Below the pieces are notes generated by a model, which was not told the origin of the DNA, ran no database searches, and was given only the letters and a program-made list of their open reading frames with translations. 64,000 bases of DNA from Leptolyngbyaceae cyanobacterium (GTDB lineage: Bacteria; Cyanobacteriota; Cyanobacteriia; Cyanobacteriales; Aerosakkonemataceae): the NCBI GenBank assembly GCA_036703985.1, contig DATNQN010000029.1:248001-312000 (forward strand). Direction: 5' to 3'. This document shows positions 27,823 to 36,650 of this stretch, in pieces. Position numbers and translations under genes: made by a program. Positions within the stretch are counted from its first letter, which is position 1, and each line of letters opens with the position of its first letter.

Positions 27823-29178
27823 ATGGCCAGCGACATTTCTGAGGGATTTCTTCGTCAGTTGCCTGATGGTAAATCAGGCTCAGAACGTCGCTATTGTCTG
27901 GAAAACTTAGACGAAATCGTGCTAGGGCGAGATTTTAATTGTCATGTTGTTTTGGATTCTAAAATATATGGAATGGTTTCCCGACGCCATACCGTAATCA
28001 GCCATATCACTAAGTTTGCAGGCGCTCCACCTAGCTGGCTGGTTTGCGATTTAAACAGTGCTAACGGTACGTATATCAATGGGGAAAAGTTGAGTGGATG
28101 CAAAATCTGTCGGGTAGGCGATCGCATCACGCTAGGTAACAATGGGCCTGAGTTTATCTTTGAGTGTGAATATGCTTCTACTAAACAACAGGAAGAACCA
28201 GCAAGAGGAGAGAAAGCCGAAAATTACGCTTCATTAACTACAAGTCAGTCAGATTCCGTTAGCTTTACTCAACTATTTCCCATCTTTTCAACTGGCAAAT
28301 ATTTAATCCAAAAAGCTTATTTAATTCCCGGCATTTTTACCGTAACCTTTGTAGTCTTAATGTTTGCTTCTGTAGGCAAGTCAATGGCATTTAATTTAAC
28401 ATTGGCTTCTTACTTGGCTGGGGCAGCTTATTATTTTGTTTATCAACTTTGTGGAAAGCATAAACCTTGGTGGGTGCTGTTACTTTCCGGCTTAACCACT
28501 ATTTTTATCTTACTCAGTCCATTATTATTGCTATTTATAGTTATTTTCCGAGAAATTTTGCCGGGAAGTGTACCTGCATCAGCTAACGCCGTGAGTTTTC
28601 CGATTTTGCTAATCCAAATGTTTTTTGGCGCTGGCTTGATGGAGGAATTACTGAAAGCATTACCAATTTTAGGTGCATATTTATTAGGACGTAATTTGCC
28701 ATCACCTTGGCGAGAACGGATCGGGGTTTGGGAGCCTTTAGATGGTATCTTGCTAGGAACGGCTTCTGCTGTGGGATTTACGCTCCTAGAAACTTTAAGC
28801 CAGTACATACCACAAATTATTCAGAATGTAACTTTGCAAGCAGGGCAAGGAGCGGGCGAGTTAGCAGGATTGCAGTTACTAATTCCTCGAGTTTTGGGTT
28901 CCGTGGCTGGACATATGGCTTATAGCGGCTATTTGGGCTATTTCATTGGTCTGAGCGTACTTAAGCCGAATCAGCGCTGGCAAATACTAGGAATTGGGTA
29001 TTTTAGCGCAGCAGCACTCCATGCTTTGTGGAACGCCACTGGCATTTTTAGCACCTTTATTTTGGCCGTGGTCGGAGTTTTATCCTATGCCTTTTTAACG
29101 GCTGCAATTCTGAAAGCTCGTACTTTATCACCTACTAGATCCCAAAATTTTGCCACGCGCTTTATTGGTCGTTCGTAG
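27823..29178 (+). CDS. FHA domain fused to PrsW-family intramembrane protease
   Basis: A 451-residue fusion. Residues about 20-115 form an FHA domain with the phosphothreonine-binding signatures VLGRDFNCHVVL, SRRHTVI and NGTYINGEKL. After a polar linker, residues about 165-445 contain some nine membrane helices of the PrsW family. Its motifs are visible: EELLK (about residue 271), FTLLE (about 318), and the histidines of GHMAYSGYLG and ALHALWNA. PrsW enzymes are glutamic-type intramembrane proteases that cut membrane regulators such as anti-sigma factors. The fusion suggests recruitment or gating by a phosphorylated partner (inference). The gene overlaps the convergent 29162 gene by 17 bp. 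Confidence 0.88.
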   Translation: MASDISEGFLRQLPDGKSGSERRYCLENLDEIVLGRDFNCHVVLDSKIYGMVSRRHTVISHITKFAGAPPSWLVCDLNSANGTYINGEKLSGCKICRVGDRITLGNNGPEFIFECEYASTKQQEEPARGEKAENYASLTTSQSDSVSFTQLFPIFSTGKYLIQKAYLIPGIFTVTFVVLMFASVGKSMAFNLTLASYLAGAAYYFVYQLCGKHKPWWVLLLSGLTTIFILLSPLLLLFIVIFREILPGSVPASANAVSFPILLIQMFFGAGLMEELLKALPILGAYLLGRNLPSPWRERIGVWEPLDGILLGTASAVGFTLLETLSQYIPQIIQNVTLQAGQGAGELAGLQLLIPRVLGSVAGHMAYSGYLGYFIGLSVLKPNQRWQILGIGYFSAAALHALWNATGIFSTFILAVVGVLSYAFLTAAILKARTLSPTRSQNFATRFIGRS

Positions 29179-29794
29179 TTTCTAATTCAGCAAAAGCGTA
29201 GCGAGAAATCGCCAAACTCAAACGAGCTTTTTCCATTGGAGATAATTCTTCAAAAGGAACTTCTCTTACTTTTTCCAGGAATGTTTCGATCGCTTCCGTC
29301 TGGTCTCCCCGCATAGCGTAAGCTAGAGGACGCGCCATCACTAGCAAGTCTTCTTCCGTCCAGCCTATACTGAGTTCGTTCACGCATCTAACTAATCTCT
29401 CTGCTAAGCATAAATTACTAGAAACTAGTTCTTTCGCTGTTTTGGCAATCAGCGCTAGGGTAACTTGTGGAACGCGAGAAGCAAATTTTTGGCACAAAGT
29501 AGCCAAAATATCGGAATGAGAGGTGGCAATTTCCGTAGAGGCTACAGGAACTTCTGGTTCCCAAAGTTGGTCAAGCTGTGTAAATAGGGCTTGCGATCGA
29601 GCCTCTATTTCCGTATCTAGAAGCTCATCTAAAGGAAATGCTGCTTCTAAAGCGGTAAAGTATGCTTCCGACTCTGGATGGGCGGTGTTCCAGCAATAAT
29701 TTGTTTCATCTTGTAAAAGCATCTCCCATAATTCACGTTCTGCTTCTGACCAAAAATCTGATGAATATTGAGGATACTTGGTTTCACTGGCCAT
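29162..29794 (-). CDS. Conserved hypothetical, acidic helical protein
   Basis: A 210-residue soluble acidic protein, nearly all helical. It has a Trp-rich start (FWSEAERELWEMLLQ) and a C-terminal EELSPMEKARLSLAISRYAF segment. The middle (residues about 95-185) looks like two or three helical repeats. No signal peptide, membrane segment or catalytic motif. Family not recognised. It overlaps the 3' end of the FHA-PrsW gene tail to tail by 17 bp and lies in the FHA/CHAT/PP2C neighbourhood, so involvement there is possible but unproven. Confidence 0.7.
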   Translation of the reverse strand: MASETKYPQYSSDFWSEAERELWEMLLQDETNYCWNTAHPESEAYFTALEAAFPLDELLDTEIEARSQALFTQLDQLWEPEVPVASTEIATSHSDILATLCQKFASRVPQVTLALIAKTAKELVSSNLCLAERLVRCVNELSIGWTEEDLLVMARPLAYAMRGDQTEAIETFLEKVREVPFEELSPMEKARLSLAISRYAFAELETTNDQ

Positions 29795-29985
29795 AATTCA
29801 ACTCCTATGTCTATTTTTTGACTCTTGCTGTCCGCAGATTGACTACACTAGCACCTTCACTAGTTCCGCAACTTGTCAGAAGCTCAAACAGTGCCAATTG
29901 CGATCGCTAATTATCGGTTCTTGTGGCAGAAAAATGGCAATGGTGTTTGCCTTTTCTCCCACAATTTATAATGATGACTAATTGA

Positions 29986-30246
29986 TTCAACTTTTATATC
30001 AATCTTTACGGTAAAAGCGATCTCGATTTTCTTCGATTAATAGACCAAATGAAATAATTCTAAGAGCATCAAGAGAGTTTTTTTATTAATCCCTATCATC
30101 AGCAAGACCTAACTGTAAACAGCTATTTGGCTGGTTTTATCGGTTTCAATTGCCAATTTAATCACCTTAATCCCGGTCAGGCAATTAAAAATCTAGCAGC
30201 GAAAGCCAAAGTTTTTTACAAATCGTTATCTAAACTTCCATCATAA
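29986..30246 (+). pseudogene. Decayed ORF of unknown family
   Basis: A frame running to the stop codon at 30244 reads FNFYINLYGKSDLDFLRLID, two closely spaced stops (from 30053), then EHQESFFINPYHQQDLTVNS, YLAGFIGFNCQFNHLNPGQA and IKNLAAKAKVFYKSLSKLPS. The composition is protein-like across the whole 85-codon span despite the stops, and the upstream part (before 29986) is frame-shifted. It overlaps the last 17 bp of the convergent CHAT gene. I cannot assign a family. Confidence 0.45.
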
Positions 30247-31834
30247 ATTCCCAAATTTGGCCGTGAGAACTGCCAAATTTAAGCTGGGTTCCCGATTTTA
30301 AAGGAATTTCCTCATGATGGATTTTGCGCCAACCCGTATTATCTAAAATGAGCGTACCGAAACGAGAAAAATCTCTTAGAAAGTAAGTAGGGCGAACGTT
30401 AGCGCCAAAGCGATCGTCTCGACAAATAATTTCTGCGTGTCTCTGAGACACCCACTTTTCGCAAATTACCAAATCGTTTTCCTGGCGGCGTCCCACCCGC
30501 ATCAGCCCGCCCCGAATCGGCCAAACCTTATCGATTCCCAGCGGACGCACGAAAGCCGCTTTTTCTCGCCCCACCCAAGTAAGAGAATTTTCTGGTAATT
30601 CGGTGATTCCTTCTCCCAAAGGTTGGAGCAATTGCCCGTTAAAATCGGGGTGCATATATAGGACGGGCAAAGTCCAAGCTGGTTGATTGAACTTGTAAAG
30701 AGTGAGTAATTGTTGCCTCGCCACCGCCACTGCCTGATCGATCGACATTCGATCGGCCAAAGCACGAGCAAAAGCTTTAATGAAACTAATCGCTTCCTCA
30801 TCTGCGATCGCATCTCGCATCGCCACTACTGCCGGAACGCCATGATGTAGCAGCACTTCCGCCAAACTACTGCGAGGAATCGGTTGATTGTTATACCTAG
30901 CTGATTGAGCGCCCCAACAAGCATTGAATACTGCTAGTATGACCTGGCAGCGAGTCAGAACTTGTGCCAGTTCAGTCCCGTTCATCGTCACCTCAGGGCC
31001 CAAAAACAGCAACCCGCCATCCGGTGCAGGAACCCCGTGACCTGCATAAAAAAACATATTGTAAGAACCTTGCTCCAGCTGGGAAATCAATTCGGCTGGG
31101 GTAGGCATGATCAAAGTATCGACTTGGCAAGGAACCAGAGTAGCCGAAGGATTAAAGCTGCCGCTAGTTTCCAAAATTCTCGCTAATGCGATCGCTTCTT
31201 GTTCCAGTTTTAACCGACCAGAAACAGGAGTTCGATCGGGGGCATCTTGTCCTAAAACGAGCAAAATATTTAAAGTTTGCTCCGGTCTCAACACTGGCAA
31301 AGGCGCGACATCGCTGGTAGTGCGACTAAACAGTAGTTGTTGACTCAACGAGACCGCTGGTTTGCCCGGTTGGGGTTGCATGATTTCCCAAGGCAAAGTA
31401 ATTAAGTCTGGGTCGCGAATTTCCAGGCGCAGCCGCAAAGGTTTATCCAGACCGATCGCGATTCCTTGACTGTGATCGAGGCTACTTTGAATTTGCCCCT
31501 CAAACAACCACTGCCAAAGTTGAATTCCCAACTGCTGCATCAGACGACCACCATAAGAGGTAGTTTGCTGCAAAGGACTAGAAACCACTACCAAAGTTGG
31601 CGCTAAAGCTACTTCAGCTACTGATACTTTCGGGGAACCTGACCAGCTAAAGGGGGAAAACATTTCCTGCCAAGCAAGCCAGGTCTGGGTTAAGGTTTCT
31701 GGCCAAATGCAGTCGTGGTGGAGATATCCACCAGGATAAGGAGCTTTTAAAACCCAGATGGCAAAGTGTTCTGCCTCAGCAGCCACCAGGCGAGCTATGC
31801 TTAAGTTGAGGCAAGGACTTTCAAATGGCGACAT
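30230..31834 (-). CDS. CHAT-domain protease-like protein with C-terminal FHA domain
   Basis: A 534-residue protein. Residues about 185-400 form a CHAT (caspase-like, separase-related) domain. The catalytic His lies in NMFFYAGHG and the catalytic Cys in FNACWGAQSA, so the dyad is intact. The C-terminal 100 residues form an FHA domain (MRVGRRQENDLVI, SQRHAEI, RDFSRFGTLI). No signal peptide or membrane helix. CHAT proteins act as regulated proteases in bacterial death and defence systems (for example the gRAMP-linked TPR-CHAT), while many cyanobacterial ones are uncharacterised. The FHA suggests docking to a phosphoprotein. The upstream neighbour on the same strand, after a tnpB remnant, is a PP2C phosphatase. 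Confidence 0.88.
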   Translation of the reverse strand: MSPFESPCLNLSIARLVAAEAEHFAIWVLKAPYPGGYLHHDCIWPETLTQTWLAWQEMFSPFSWSGSPKVSVAEVALAPTLVVVSSPLQQTTSYGGRLMQQLGIQLWQWLFEGQIQSSLDHSQGIAIGLDKPLRLRLEIRDPDLITLPWEIMQPQPGKPAVSLSQQLLFSRTTSDVAPLPVLRPEQTLNILLVLGQDAPDRTPVSGRLKLEQEAIALARILETSGSFNPSATLVPCQVDTLIMPTPAELISQLEQGSYNMFFYAGHGVPAPDGGLLFLGPEVTMNGTELAQVLTRCQVILAVFNACWGAQSARYNNQPIPRSSLAEVLLHHGVPAVVAMRDAIADEEAISFIKAFARALADRMSIDQAVAVARQQLLTLYKFNQPAWTLPVLYMHPDFNGQLLQPLGEGITELPENSLTWVGREKAAFVRPLGIDKVWPIRGGLMRVGRRQENDLVICEKWVSQRHAEIICRDDRFGANVRPTYFLRDFSRFGTLILDNTGWRKIHHEEIPLKSGTQLKFGSSHGQIWEFMMEV

Positions 31835-31930
31835 TCAGAACCTTTGGATATAAAGACCTGGACGAGAGCTATTTTTTTTACCAGTTTTTTATCAGTCTAT
31901 CGATTATTTAAGAGTATCGAAAAATTGGGT

Positions 31931-31960
31931 TTAAAACCCCGTCGTAGAACGACGGCTGTT
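31931..31960. repeat. Hairpin at the left part of a degraded insertion element
   Basis: Perfect CCGTCGT / ACGACGG stem with an AGA loop (31939-31955), preceded by TTTAAAACC. It lies upstream of the tnpB-like remnant and may be a boundary or guide-RNA-like hairpin of the same IS200/IS605-type element. Confidence 0.4.
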
Positions 31961-32059
31961 GATACAATACTAAGAGGTCAATGACCGCGAGAACGATGAG
32001 CAAACAGGTTTAACGTCCTACTCCGTAATCTCGAAATTCCTAACAGTCAATAGAAAGTC

Positions 32060-32275
32060 CAAACTGTAAGGACGAAAAAGCAATTAAATACTGTGGGGCA
32101 CACGGAAATTTACGCTTGGGGAGTAGTCCGTCAGAGCGCTTGCTGTAAAAGGTGTAGTCGGACTAGACATGAATCTGTAAGACCAAAACTAAAATTACTT
32201 GGTGGAGGCAGTGTTCAGCCCAAGAATCGCCGCCCTAAAAGCGCGGCTAGTCTCAATCTAGTTAATTTGCTGTAG
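32060..32275 (+). pseudogene. Remnant of IS200/IS605 tnpB (C-terminal end)
   Basis: The open frame contains LNTVGHTEIYAWG, a phrase typical of the extreme C-terminus of cyanobacterial TnpB/OrfB proteins, followed by a basic tail. Nothing upstream encodes the RuvC-like core, so more than 80% of the gene is missing. A right-end-like hairpin (GCCGCCCTAAAAGCGCGGC) lies at 32229-32247. The element sits between the PP2C and CHAT genes and its end overlaps the PP2C 3' end by 14 bp. Confidence 0.6.
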
Positions 32276-34577
32276 GGGTCGCAGGCGGAGAAGGAACCTT
32301 ACATTTTGCTGAGTCTGCTGGTTGCTGTAGACCATTTTGCTGAATGTGGAGTTCCAAATCTGTTTGTTTAACCCATCCTTCTTGGGAGGCTTTTACGAAA
32401 TTAATTGCAGAAGCAGAAGAAGGCGGGTTATTACTAGAAGAATTGTTAGTACTCCGTAGCTGTTTCCCATTCGGCTCTTGTTCGGTAGCCGTACAAACTT
32501 TCAGCTTCAACCATCTGTTTTGTCCTAAAACAACTTGAGTTTTCACTTCCAAAAGAGTTTGGCCTGGGATTATTCCGATCGGTGCAGGTGGTTTATCGGA
32601 TGGTTGATGAGGTGCTGGATATAACAAAAGCTGCACGATTTTACCTTGGGAGTTTTTTGCTAATCCGTTTTCGATTCGGATCGTCGCTCCCGTAGGCAGC
32701 AAAGAGTCTGAAGATTTCGTGGGAACCGGACTGGCGATGGTAGGAGTATTTGGCTTAATTTCCGGTTCAACAGTGCTTAAAACTGTTGACTCTCCCCATT
32801 TTCCTACCAAAAAATAAAGCAGCATAGCACCCACACCTAATAATAAAGCGATTCCCAATAATAAAGGTAACAACCTGGGTGTTCGGCGCGGTGATGAAAG
32901 CAGTTGAGTTTTCAGAGAGGATGGAGAGTTTTCAGATGGTAATTCCGTAATTGGATATGAGGGCAAACCAAGGCTGATTTTTGCGGTCTGTGACTTTTTT
33001 TTGCGGTCTGCTGTCTCTGGCTCCTTAACTTGGCAGTAAATCAAACCAATGGTGACGTTATCGTGGCCATTTTGAGTATTCGCAATTTCGATTAATTTAG
33101 CTGCTGCGGTTGCCAAATCGATTTTCCCAGCTAAAACTGGCAGAATTTCCGTATCCCAAAATTGTTCTACTCGGTCATTATCGCTGAGGCCGTCAGAGCA
33201 AAGTAGGAAAATACTATCTTCATCGATGATTAATTTTTGTACGGTGGGATGTAGGTTGTTTGAGGAACTCATCCCTAATGCTTGTACTAAAGAGCCAGAC
33301 CCTAGTTGTTGTAAAGCTTCCCGGTATAAAGTATAGCCAAGGCGAACTTCTCGACTGGCTACATCATCATCGAGGGTGACTTGATGGCAACCAGTACTGG
33401 TAATCCAATAAACTCTGCTATCCCCTATATGGGTAACGTACATTTCGTGATTGTTGGTTAAAGCCATCACCAGGGTGGTTCCCATCCGTTGGCGATCGAA
33501 TCTTCCTTCTCGATCGTTACGCTCGCTGATCCGATCGTTAGCATCGCAGACGGCGCTTTCTAATTGATTGATCGGCTGGAAATGGCTGACCTCTGCCTCT
33601 ACATATTGCGAAATTTGAGATACTACGGTTTCAATTGCCAAGTTGGAGGCAACATTTCCGCCTTCGTGTCCTCCAATTCCATCGCAGACGACTGCTAGAA
33701 CTTGAGAATCGATGGGAATTTGGTTAAAGCTTCCGCTAGGTGGATAGCAAGCATCTTCATTGCGCTGTCTGGTTGGCCCTGTATCTGTTAATGTAGCGAT
33801 TTGATAGGTGCGAGTTTGCGATCGAGCCACCTCCCCCAGTATTCGATCCATCTGTGCAATTACTTCATCAATAGATATTTGCTGGCGGATCGTTTGCTGG
33901 CAAAGTTCTGCTAGAAAATCTGCTATTTCGGGTTTGGTATCGTTTACCAATTCTCGCCAAAATAGACCCAGGTCTTTGAGAGTTAATTCTTCGCGATCGA
34001 AAGATAATTCCAACAAGCGGACTAAAGAACCTTCTACTCTAAGCAGTTTTGGCTCTAGCAAACTACTTGCTACTCCCAGGTAGCTAAAAGGTTGCCACAA
34101 ATGAGCGATCTGCCACAACCAATTTAGCTGACGTATGGTAGAACTGTTTTTCCATAGCGCTGTTAACTTTGGGAGCAACACAGGGGCTTCGTCTTTGCGA
34201 TCGCTAAAAATAGGCGCTTGTTCTAAGAGCCAAATTTCTTGGTTTTGGTTTTTCTTAAGAGGTGGTAATTTTCCATACACTTGAGGAACGTGCAACTGGT
34301 AGGAAAATAACCGCAGGTATGGCAAAAGTGCATCGGGAATATCGGTGGGAAATAATGGGGTAAATCCAGGTTTAGTATCCAGCAAAATGCGATCGCGTTT
34401 GACCAAATAGCGATCGCCCAACAGTTTTCCAGGTTTATATCCTTCTATCCCAGCACCTACAGCCCACAAATAGCGTTTCGGTAAAGGAGTGCGACATCGC
34501 TGGCAAAATCTGTGCGCCTCGGGGTTGGGAGCCTGACAAAGTTGATTGGGACAAGTAATTTTAGCAGCGTCTCCCAT
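32262..34577 (-). CDS. Zinc-ribbon / pseudokinase-like / PP2C Ser-Thr phosphatase, membrane anchored
   Basis: A 771-residue multidomain protein. It begins with a zinc ribbon (C-x4-C and C-x2-C within residues 9-28). A region of about residues 45-250 resembles a degenerate protein kinase fold (GDRYLVKRD, LLEPKLLRVEGSLVRLLELS). A complete PP2C phosphatase follows at about 262-515, with metal-binding signatures RNEDA, VCDGIGGHEGG, GDSRVYW, SDGLSDND and GHDNVTIG all present. One membrane helix (about 575-597, PLLLGIALLLGVGAMLLYF) leads to a C-terminal domain on the far side that ends in a proline-rich tail. PP2C removes phosphate from Ser/Thr, opposing Hanks kinases. It lies upstream of the CHAT-FHA gene on the same strand with a 427-bp gap. 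Confidence 0.88.
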   Translation of the reverse strand: MGDAAKITCPNQLCQAPNPEAHRFCQRCRTPLPKRYLWAVGAGIEGYKPGKLLGDRYLVKRDRILLDTKPGFTPLFPTDIPDALLPYLRLFSYQLHVPQVYGKLPPLKKNQNQEIWLLEQAPIFSDRKDEAPVLLPKLTALWKNSSTIRQLNWLWQIAHLWQPFSYLGVASSLLEPKLLRVEGSLVRLLELSFDREELTLKDLGLFWRELVNDTKPEIADFLAELCQQTIRQQISIDEVIAQMDRILGEVARSQTRTYQIATLTDTGPTRQRNEDACYPPSGSFNQIPIDSQVLAVVCDGIGGHEGGNVASNLAIETVVSQISQYVEAEVSHFQPINQLESAVCDANDRISERNDREGRFDRQRMGTTLVMALTNNHEMYVTHIGDSRVYWITSTGCHQVTLDDDVASREVRLGYTLYREALQQLGSGSLVQALGMSSSNNLHPTVQKLIIDEDSIFLLCSDGLSDNDRVEQFWDTEILPVLAGKIDLATAAAKLIEIANTQNGHDNVTIGLIYCQVKEPETADRKKKSQTAKISLGLPSYPITELPSENSPSSLKTQLLSSPRRTPRLLPLLLGIALLLGVGAMLLYFLVGKWGESTVLSTVEPEIKPNTPTIASPVPTKSSDSLLPTGATIRIENGLAKNSQGKIVQLLLYPAPHQPSDKPPAPIGIIPGQTLLEVKTQVVLGQNRWLKLKVCTATEQEPNGKQLRSTNNSSSNNPPSSASAINFVKASQEGWVKQTDLELHIQQNGLQQPADSAKCKVPSPPATPTAN

Positions 34578-34780
34578 GAAGATTCCTTCACTCTAAGCCT
34601 TCAGGCATGGCTGGCGATCGCCAACAAACCCAAGGCATCTCATTTGTAGTAAATTCGATCGATTTGATTAATAATTTTCGATTGTAGCGCCTGAATCATA
34701 AGTAGTTACCGATCTATTGATGGAAGTTATGCACTCTACTTGGATTAGATAGATTTTCTATCTGCGTATCCCAATCTCTG

Positions 34781-34990
34781 CTAAGAATCTTCTTTTTCGA
34801 TCGCGCTTTGCCGCATCAACTGGGGCCAAACAATTAAGAAAAAGCCCATCCAGGTTAAAACGGGCAAGGAAATGACCGCTGTTACCCAAATAATTTTGAA
34901 TAATAGCCAGCTACCACCAATTAACGTCACGCCTGTGAGTATAATCGACCAAGGCTGACACCACCAAGGTTTGTATTGCCAGGGATTCAT
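34781..34990 (-). CDS. Small conserved membrane protein (DUF6737-like)
   Basis: A 69-residue protein starting MNPWQYKPWWCQPWSIILTG, a very characteristic cyanobacterial N-terminus that I associate with DUF6737. Two membrane helices follow (residues about 15-32 and 38-58), then a short acidic tail. Function unknown. It stands alone. Confidence 0.8.
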   Translation of the reverse strand: MNPWQYKPWWCQPWSIILTGVTLIGGSWLLFKIIWVTAVISLPVLTWMGFFLIVWPQLMRQSAIEKEDS

Positions 34991-35632
34991 AACTATCTTA
35001 ATATTTTTAATGAAAGAATTTAGATGGTTATATATTAAGCTTTTTTCTTGTTAATGAGTAATCAGGACGTACCTCGGCAAAGCCACTCGACCATGCTCGG
35101 CATCAACAAACACTTATTTTTTTATTTTTTGCTTTCGCGTATATATAATCATCCATAATGAAACAGAACTATTTCTGCCATAGTTATGCTTCCACAAGCC
35201 AAAATAAATTTAATTTAAGTTAATATTTATTAATTAACGGCTGACATCTAAATTAAATCAGGAGTTTCATTAACCTATCCAATAGTGAACTTAAAAGCTT
35301 GGGTATTGGTTGGCGATATCGAAAATATTGTCCCTGTTTAGAATTATTTGAATCAATTTTTTGACAAAAAATAAGAATTTTAAATACTTTTAATTTGGTT
35401 GATTTTTACGATTTAACTTAACTTTATAAAAGGCAAGAAAAATTTGGCAAATCAGGAGCCATATACTTTTACTTTACTCAAGCACTGTTAAATTTACTAT
35501 CCTGGCCAGACTTTCGGCGATCGCTCGGTCGAGCCGGGACAGTGGTAAAAATTAGCGGAAGTGCTAGTTAAAGAAATGAGTACGAAATATTACTTAGCTC
35601 CTGATTCTAAGCAATGCCAAAAAGAATTTCCG
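34991..35632. other. AT-rich intergenic region, no gene supported
   Basis: About 640 bases. Short protein-like readings near 35450-35630 (for example YFTQALLNLLSWPDF) are broken by stops and cannot be assigned, so I do not call a pseudogene. Confidence 0.45.
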
Positions 35633-35971
35633 TTACTTGTCAGATACAACTTGTGGTAAGCCCATGCTATAATTTAGAACACGGCTATCTAAGTTGTAAC
35701 TAATTTCACCTTTTTGTAAAAGCGATCGCACTAAATGCTCTAAATCCGAACCAATGCGACGGATATTATATTCAGTCAAATCCTCTCCGCTATACGACTC
35801 TACCAGTTCATCAAATTTGCGATAAACCTTTTGCAGAGACTCTTCATTCCAATTAAATTCATTATCTGGATCGATATCCAAAGTTAAAACGCTGTCACTG
35901 GGAACTAGCTCGTTGTTTTCGACTTCAGCGGTAAAGATCCGAATATGACGGGTGGTAGACTTGAGCAGCAT
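35633..35971 (-). CDS. ndhM: NAD(P)H-quinone oxidoreductase subunit M
   Basis: NdhM is a peripheral, oxygenic-phototroph-specific subunit of the thylakoid NDH-1 complex in respiration and cyclic electron flow. [19 protein letters not shown] at the start, [13 protein letters not shown] and [11 protein letters not shown] at the end are diagnostic. An upstream in-frame start at 35989 would add six residues; the ATG at 35971 gives the usual N-terminus and 112 residues. It lies 110 bp after leuD on the same strand. Confidence 0.95.
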   Translation of the reverse strand: MLLKSTTRHIRIFTAEVENNELVPSDSVLTLDIDPDNEFNWNEESLQKVYRKFDELVESYSGEDLTEYNIRRIGSDLEHLVRSLLQKGEISYNLDSRVLNYSMGLPQVVSDK

Positions 35972-36080
35972 AAGGGCAATCTTTCTCAAACAAAAGTTTT
36001 AATCATTGTAAACCCTTGTCAAGCTATTTCCTGCTTTTAGGACAGACAAGGGCAACCTACTAATTAATACTGACGTTATG

Positions 36081-36623
36081 TTAGCGAGAAATCATCCCTG
36101 TCTCCCGTGCATAAGCAAAAATTCCTCCAGCCTCGATCACTGGGCCAACTTCTCCGATCGGTTTGAGAGAATATGTTTGACCCAAGGTGTGGTTAATCAA
36201 CTGATTCTGCTCAAAGTCGATCGAAACTTCCTGTCCGGTTTCAAATAAATCACACAAGCGTGCTTCCGACTCCCAAGGGTAAAGCTCACCTGTTGCCGAA
36301 CAGTTACGGAAGAATATTCTAGCGTATGACTGTGCGACTACCGCTTCTACACCAGATGCACCTAAAGCGATCGGTGCGTGTTCGCGCGAAGAACCGCAAC
36401 CAAAGTTTTCTCCTGCGACGATAATCGGATAAGTGGTCTTCATTTCTCCAGATGAAATAAACTTGCCATAACGATCGGGTAGACCTGCCATAGCATAGCT
36501 TCCTAGTTTTTCATATTCATCCGGTTTGGAAGGAACCAGCGTGAGATATTCTGCCGGAATGATTTGATCTGTATCGATATTATCATCCACTACAAAAATA
36601 AGGCCGCGAATTACTTTGCTCAT
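36081..36623 (-). CDS. leuD: 3-isopropylmalate dehydratase small subunit
   Basis: LeuD pairs with LeuC (not in this window) to isomerise 2-isopropylmalate to 3-isopropylmalate in leucine synthesis. Evidence: [12 protein letters not shown] near the N-terminus, [17 protein letters not shown] and ARIFFRNC, the swivelling aconitase small-domain pattern of the archaeal/cyanobacterial type. The ATG at 36623 (MSKVIRG) is preferred over the one at 36650 because family members start there. About 180 residues. Confidence 0.93.
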   Translation of the reverse strand: MSKVIRGLIFVVDDNIDTDQIIPAEYLTLVPSKPDEYEKLGSYAMAGLPDRYGKFISSGEMKTTYPIIVAGENFGCGSSREHAPIALGASGVEAVVAQSYARIFFRNCSATGELYPWESEARLCDLFETGQEVSIDFEQNQLINHTLGQTYSLKPIGEVGPVIEAGGIFAYARETGMISR

Positions 36624-36650
36624 GATTGATTTACTGGTTAATTTGACCAA

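Noticed and set aside
35450-35640. Possible pseudogene fragments before ndhM
   Set aside because: Protein-like snippets occur in two frames but are too short and mutually inconsistent to assign.
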